Assembly (NCBI GenBank): GCA_027415455.1
Contig: DAIBSV010000073.1
Location: 1-9,173, forward strand
DNA length: 9,173 bases
Source of the DNA: Nitrospirota bacterium
GTDB taxonomy: Bacteria > Nitrospirota_A > Leptospirillia > Leptospirillales > Leptospirillaceae
Reading direction: 5' to 3'
Under the pieces are notes generated by a model, which worked only from the letters and a program-made list of their open reading frames with translations, searched no databases and was not told where the DNA came from. Made by a program: the position numbers and the translations under genes. Below, one piece after another: positions 6,096-9,173 of the stretch (its first letter is position 1; the number at the start of each line of letters is the position of its first letter).

Positions 6096-6737
6096 TCAGG
6101 CAGGCTGGCCAAGGGGACGAACCAACGCCGGGATCGAGGCAGGAGAAGCCTTTTTCCGGTGAGTCAGTCCGCTTCCCGACCAGTGAGAGGCGACCGCGCC
6201 TTTGGCAGGAAAGGTTCGAGCCCAAAGTTCAACCAGGCCCTCTTTCACCTTATCGGTTTTTTGCGCCACGACGGGAGTCTGCTCGATCTTGATCGAAGAA
6301 TGGAGCCGCGCTTCAACACGGTCGATGTCGTCTGGGGCGACGGAGACGCATTCTCCTTGTTTCAGGTCCCGAGGCGTCGGGTCCGCAGGAGACTCCATGA
6401 CCACCAGTGAACTTTTGAGCCGTGCTGATTTTGCGAGAAAGATGCCACCCACCGACTCGACAGAAAGAATCCGGCCTGTGGGGGCATTGCAGAGAGGTCG
6501 CCCTGTCCGGTCGATCTTGGTTTCCCGGATCAGAAGGGAGATGTTCCGTGTCCCCCTCAGGTGGCGAACCTTCACCACGATTCCCCCGATCATTTTCTTG
6601 GCGATATGTCGATCTCCAGTGCCTTCATCCTCAATCATTGCAGCAGGAGATTCACCGGTCTGAAAAAGGGCGAGCGCCATTCCGACCAGAAGCCCCAGGA
6701 ACCCTTTCGTTTTTGTTTTTCTTAGAATCTTATCCAT
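6096..6737 (-). CDS. Exported protein of unknown function
   Basis: The protein has 213 residues from ATG 6737. The ribosome-binding site is AGGA with 9 bases of spacing. The longer upstream frame runs through the promoter, so it is rejected. The N-terminus is a signal peptide: basic MDKILRKTKTK, hydrophobic FLGLLVGMALALF, and probable cleavage after SPAA near residue 33. The mature part opens with an acidic patch. It then has a strand-rich core (IGGIVVKVRHL, RNISLLIRET, GRILSVESVGGIFL) that could be a small beta-barrel or OB-like fold. The end is basic and Ser/Pro-rich. There are two cysteines (PLCNAP, GECVSV). I recognise no family. A well-spaced -35/-10 promoter sits directly upstream, so it is probably transcribed on its own. 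Confidence 0.7.
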   Translation of the reverse strand: MDKILRKTKTKGFLGLLVGMALALFQTGESPAAMIEDEGTGDRHIAKKMIGGIVVKVRHLRGTRNISLLIRETKIDRTGRPLCNAPTGRILSVESVGGIFLAKSARLKSSLVVMESPADPTPRDLKQGECVSVAPDDIDRVEARLHSSIKIEQTPVVAQKTDKVKEGLVELWARTFPAKGAVASHWSGSGLTHRKKASPASIPALVRPLGQPA

Positions 6738-6771
6738 CTTTATCCATCCTGATTCAATTTGGTGTCCGATT

Positions 6772-6800
6772 TTTATAATTACCTGCAATTTTAAATGCAA
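6772..6800 (-). promoter_or_regulatory. Promoter of the exported unknown protein gene
   Basis: On the minus strand TTGCAT (6800-6795) and TATAAA (6777-6772) are separated by exactly 17 bp. Transcription would start near 6765, giving a leader of about 28 bases that contains the ribosome-binding site. This is a good sigma-70-type match. Confidence 0.6.
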
Positions 6801-6864
6801 TCGGTATGCCAAATTTAAATAAACAATATTACCGGTAGCTTAAGTAAAAACATCTTTTGCTGTG

Positions 6865-6922
6865 GTCATTTTTGTGTCCTGATTTGTGACACGAATGTCC
6901 ATCCAGGGTGACAAATATGTCC
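6865..6922. repeat. Tandem direct repeats GTGACA-n3-ATGTCC, 22-bp period
   Basis: Two copies are exact in both half-motifs: GTGACA-CGA-ATGTCC at 6886-6900 and GTGACA-AAT-ATGTCC at 6908-6922. A degenerate third copy at 6865-6879 keeps only GT and TGTCC. The TGTCC ends fall 21 and 22 bases apart, about two helical turns, so bound proteins would line up on one face. The site lies upstream of the 6772-6800 promoter and past the end of the barrel gene. It may be an operator array, or a leftover end of an insertion sequence with repeated transposase sites. Confidence 0.6.
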
Positions 6923-6950
6923 CTCCTTGTTCAATCATCGGAAAAAGCGA

Positions 6951-7595
6951 TTAAAGATAATAATGGAATCCAACCATCACATTCATAAGAGATCCCAGAA
7001 AGGTAAATCCTGTCGCGGACGGTCCTTCGTTGGGAAGATTCCAGTTGATGGAGAGGGGGTTCCACTGGGCGAACCAGGCGAGCCGTGGAATGTCCGCGAT
7101 CTCAGTCTCGATTCCGATTCCGGCCGAGAGGCTGACGGCGGAGGGAAGCCCGGCCCCGGTATTCAAGGCGGGAATGAGGTCGAGGTTGGCGTAAAGAAGG
7201 GAGTGCCTGCGGCTGATGATCGCCAGCATCGGCTCGACATTCAATGTCGCGAGAAGGCTCGATTGGGGGGAGACCTGCGGAAGCCCCAGTCCGATACCCC
7301 CGGAGAGGCCGAAACGGTCGTTAAACCAATACCGGGCGTCCACAAAGCCCACGTTGCTGAAGACATCGCTTCCATTCTGCTGGACCATGTCCATGGGAGC
7401 GTAGGCGAGCCCGACCCCGAAGTGGTGAACATTGTCATAGGTTCCACCGGACGACGTCTGGGAGACTGCCGGGGAGTCGATGCTGGCGGCTGCCGCCTCG
7501 TCGGCAAGAGCCTGGTTGAGCGTCAGGGGGGCGGCCGTCACGGCAAATGCTAATAAAAGGGAGGCAAGTAGTTTTTTTCCGGCTGTCGTGTTCAT
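6951..7595 (-). CDS. Outer-membrane beta-barrel protein, unknown role
   Basis: The protein has 214 residues from ATG 7595, with GAGG about 10 bases upstream. A signal peptide is clear: GKK, then LLASLLLAFAVTAAPL, and cleavage at ALA-D near residue 31. A Ser/Ala-rich linker follows. The rest is a series of amphipathic strands with tight turns (FGVGLAYAP, VGFVDARYWFNDRFGLSGGIGLGL, LLYANLDLIPAL, LSAGIGIETEI, GSLMNVMVGFHYYL). Aromatic residues sit at strand ends and the C-terminus is aromatic-rich, as in small 8-10 strand outer-membrane barrels. The exact family (OmpA-like, OmpW-like or other) cannot be fixed by eye. It has its own likely promoter at 7671-7679, with an inverted repeat over it, so expression may be regulated. 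The gene is surely real; its function is unknown. Confidence 0.82.
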   Translation of the reverse strand: MNTTAGKKLLASLLLAFAVTAAPLTLNQALADEAAAASIDSPAVSQTSSGGTYDNVHHFGVGLAYAPMDMVQQNGSDVFSNVGFVDARYWFNDRFGLSGGIGLGLPQVSPQSSLLATLNVEPMLAIISRRHSLLYANLDLIPALNTGAGLPSAVSLSAGIGIETEIADIPRLAWFAQWNPLSINWNLPNEGPSATGFTFLGSLMNVMVGFHYYL

Positions 7596-7633
7596 AGGAG
7601 AAAGACCTCGACTATCTATGGGTTGATCGTAAT

Positions 7634-7649
7634 GGAGCCTCATGGCTCC
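7634..7649 (-). repeat. Small hairpin in the barrel gene leader
   Basis: GGAGCC (7634-7639) and GGCTCC (7644-7649) form a perfect 6-bp stem with a 4-base loop. It falls within the predicted 5' untranslated region about 40 bases before the start codon. It might affect mRNA stability; it does not cover the ribosome-binding site. Confidence 0.45.
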
Positions 7650-7670
7650 GGTGTTTGACAATTCCTATCT

Positions 7671-7679
7671 ATTTTATCA
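7671..7679 (-). promoter_or_regulatory. Extended -10 promoter of the barrel gene
   Basis: On the minus strand TGATAAAAT is a good extended -10 element. The -35 position (TAACCA) is poor, so the TG extension or an activator would be needed. The start point would be near 7664, about 70 bases before the ATG. Confidence 0.45.
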
Positions 7680-7708
7680 GGGATCGTCCCGAATGGTTAT
7701 GATCCCTG
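7678..7708. promoter_or_regulatory. Inverted repeat over the barrel gene promoter (possible operator)
   Basis: CAGGGATC (7678-7685) and GATCCCTG (7701-7708) are exact reverse complements 15 bases apart. They cover the -35 area and touch the TG of the extended -10. This suits a dimeric regulator. It could instead be a transcript-end hairpin for the HAD gene, which stops 23 bases upstream on the same strand, but no T-run follows. Confidence 0.45.
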
Positions 7709-7730
7709 TCGCCGGAAATTGTGATGACGG

Positions 7731-8405
7731 TCACAGCGAGAGGCCGGTTTCTGCGGTCAGAAGCCGGATATGGTGCACTGTGCGGTCCGCCTCGAGAAGC
7801 TGCGACATCGGATAGGTGTGGCCGACGCCCACTGTCTTCATTCCGGCCTTCCGGGCGGCCTCGATCCCCTGCACCGAATCCTCGATGACCGCGATCTCTT
7901 CTGGTCCACCCGCATGAAGCCCTCGGTCGAGAAGAAGGTGATAGGCTTTGAGATATCCTTCCGGATCGGGTTTTCCATGGTGCGTGTCTTCCGCGCTGAC
8001 GACAAAGGCGAAGAGGTTTTTCAGGCCGTTTTGATCGAGTGCATGGAGGATCTCAGGACGAAGGGCGCCGGAAACAATACCGAGGGGAACGCGTTTGGCC
8101 AGCTCCCGGATCAGGGTGTGAACGCCTTCGTAAAGGGGAAGTCCTTCCGCCATCCGAATCTCGTAGAGGCGGGACTTGGCGTCGATCAGTTCCCGCAGGG
8201 TGGAGTCCGGGATGGGGGATTCCTTTGCCGCCTGCCAGGCCGCCGAAAGACAGCCGCGGTCGTCCATGCCGAGGTAGAGGGCGTCGTAGTCCTCGGGGGA
8301 CAGGGGCACACCGTGGGGGGCGAGGACCTGGGCGAAAAGATCCCGGTGGACAGTTTCATCGTCGAGTATGACGCCGTTAAAGTCAAAGAGAACCGATCGG
8401 ATCAT
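7731..8405 (-). CDS. HAD-superfamily phosphatase, beta-phosphoglucomutase/phosphoglycolate-phosphatase type
   Basis: The 224-residue cytoplasmic enzyme starts at ATG 8405 after AGGA (7-base spacing). The four HAD motifs are in order. Motif I is LFDFNGVILDD with nucleophile Asp8, motif II is IVSG (Ser112), motif III is HHGKPDP (Lys145), and motif IV is IEDS (Glu175, Asp176). A helical cap sits between motifs I and II (about residues 16-90), as in the subfamily that includes phosphoglycolate phosphatase and beta-phosphoglucomutase. The second motif I position, normally the acid/base Asp, is Asn10, so catalysis may differ from the norm. The substrate is probably a small phosphorylated sugar or acid but cannot be named from sequence. 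The gene lies downstream of the peroxiredoxin but behind its terminator. Confidence 0.88.
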   Translation of the reverse strand: MIRSVLFDFNGVILDDETVHRDLFAQVLAPHGVPLSPEDYDALYLGMDDRGCLSAAWQAAKESPIPDSTLRELIDAKSRLYEIRMAEGLPLYEGVHTLIRELAKRVPLGIVSGALRPEILHALDQNGLKNLFAFVVSAEDTHHGKPDPEGYLKAYHLLLDRGLHAGGPEEIAVIEDSVQGIEAARKAGMKTVGVGHTYPMSQLLEADRTVHHIRLLTAETGLSL

Positions 8406-8456
8406 AAGGGGTTCCTAAGTATCATGGTAAGGTTGGGGACCGGATTCGGAGGGTCC

Positions 8457-8490
8457 AAAAAAAAAGGCCCCCCGCAGCGTGCAGGGGACC
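8457..8490 (-). terminator. Rho-independent terminator after the peroxiredoxin gene
   Basis: On the minus strand an 11-bp stem with two G-U pairs (GGTCCCCTGCA with TGCGGGGGGCC) closes a 3-base loop and is followed by nine Ts. It lies about 33 bases after the peroxiredoxin stop and separates it from the HAD gene. Confidence 0.92.
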
Positions 8491-8523
8491 GGGAGCATTC
8501 CGAACGGAAAGGATTGTTGGTAA

Positions 8524-9126
8524 TTAAAGCTCCTTCGCGTGGTGAGCCAGATAGTCGGCCACGCCCGCGGGTGAAGCCTTCATGGCGGGCTTGCCTTTCT
8601 GCCACCCGGCCGGACAGACTTCTCCGTGCTGTTCGGTGTATTGGAGGGCATCGACCATCCGAAGCATTTCGTCCACGTTCCGTCCGAGCGGAAGATCGTT
8701 GACAACCTGATGGCGGACAACGCGGTTTTTGTCGATCAGAAAGGAGCCGCGGAGGGCCAGTTTCTCTCCGAGAAGGACGTCGTAGTCGCGGCTGATGCTC
8801 TTTGTCAGGTCTGCCACCATGGGAAAGCTCACATGTCCAAGCCCGCCCTTGTCCACGGGGGTGTTTTTCCAGGCGAGGTGGGTGAAGTGGGAATCGATAC
8901 TGACGGAAATCACCTCGACATTACGGGAATGGAATTCCTTCAGGCGATGTTCGAAGGCCAGGATTTCCGAGGGGCAGACGAAGGTGAAGTCAAGGGGATA
9001 GAAAAAAAGGACGCCGTATTTTCCCTTCAGGACCTCCGACAGGGTGAACTTGTCGTTGAAGGAGTTGTCCCCCATGACGGCGGTGGCAGTAAAGTCTGGT
9101 GCAGGCTTTCCAACGAGTACGGACAT
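8524..9126 (-). CDS. 2-Cys peroxiredoxin (AhpC/Prx1 type)
   Basis: This cytoplasmic enzyme of 200 residues reduces hydrogen peroxide and organic peroxides. I chose ATG 9126 because GGAGG lies 10 bases upstream and MSVLVGKPAPDFTA is the family's usual start. The peroxidatic Cys51 is in YPLDFTFVCPSE, which carries the P-x3-T-x2-C active-site motif. The resolving Cys171 is in EVCPAGW, so it works as a typical 2-Cys dimer. The conserved LRGSFLIDKNRVVRH segment is present near residue 130. A GGLG motif (GGLGHVSFP) is seen, but no YF motif is evident in the C-terminal tail, so sensitivity to overoxidation is unclear. Electrons probably come from thioredoxin or AhpF-like partners, none of which are in this window. 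Only 47 bases upstream are visible, so its promoter and any operator are outside or at the edge. Confidence 0.95.
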   Translation of the reverse strand: MSVLVGKPAPDFTATAVMGDNSFNDKFTLSEVLKGKYGVLFFYPLDFTFVCPSEILAFEHRLKEFHSRNVEVISVSIDSHFTHLAWKNTPVDKGGLGHVSFPMVADLTKSISRDYDVLLGEKLALRGSFLIDKNRVVRHQVVNDLPLGRNVDEMLRMVDALQYTEQHGEVCPAGWQKGKPAMKASPAGVADYLAHHAKEL

Positions 9127-9173
9127 AGGTATGGTTCCTCCGAAGATCAATGAATGATCGTTTGGGTGGTGGT

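Noticed and set aside
7770..8702. Plus-strand frame of 310 codons opposite the HAD and peroxiredoxin genes
   Set aside because: It runs through the peroxiredoxin terminator and is antisense to two well-identified genes.
1..9173. CRISPR array, tRNA, rRNA or complete insertion sequence
   Set aside because: I found no regularly spaced repeats of CRISPR type, no cloverleaf or CCA-ended tRNA pattern, no rRNA-like stretch, and no transposase frame.

Overview
The window reads as an ordinary stretch of chromosome from a Gram-negative bacterium of fairly high GC content. A TonB-dependent receptor, an outer-membrane barrel and several exported proteins require an outer membrane. Thymidylate is made by the flavin-dependent enzyme ThyX. 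This set would suit an acidophilic Nitrospirota such as Leptospirillum, but that is only an impression from protein style; no rRNA or marker gene here fixes the taxon.

Positions 1-3050 are on the plus strand: the 3' end of a TonB-dependent receptor with a strong terminator, a gene-poor gap of about 450 bases, a doubtful small membrane protein, a secreted protein of unknown function with two cysteines, and an exported YVTN-type beta-propeller. The last three could be one loose transcription unit.

Positions 3225-4879 are on the minus strand. A ribbon-helix-helix antitoxin gene is followed by an overlapping mazF-family toxin gene. The toxin gene carries an in-frame TGA at codon 23 and, further on, a frameshift at a run of eight Gs (eight Cs in the gene). 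It is therefore a broken toxin beside an apparently intact antitoxin. Upstream of these lies thyX. ThyX is divergent from a UPF0173 metallo-beta-lactamase-fold hydrolase (5034-5747, plus), and both appear to use extended -10 promoters about 20 bp apart.

Positions 5748-6095 carry no gene. They hold a perfect 20-bp inverted repeat with a 12-base loop and several smaller hairpins. From 6096 to 9126 everything is on the minus strand. In transcription order these are a 2-Cys peroxiredoxin with a strong terminator, a HAD-family phosphatase, an outer-membrane beta-barrel protein, and an exported protein of unknown function with a good -35/-10 promoter. Two regulatory-looking structures stand out here: a 22-bp-period direct repeat (6886-6922, with a partial third copy) and an 8-bp inverted repeat upstream of the barrel gene.

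I did not find a convincing new multi-gene system. The best leads are the doubly damaged toxin gene with its kept antitoxin, the long hairpin, the 22-bp repeats, and the exported genes of unknown function.
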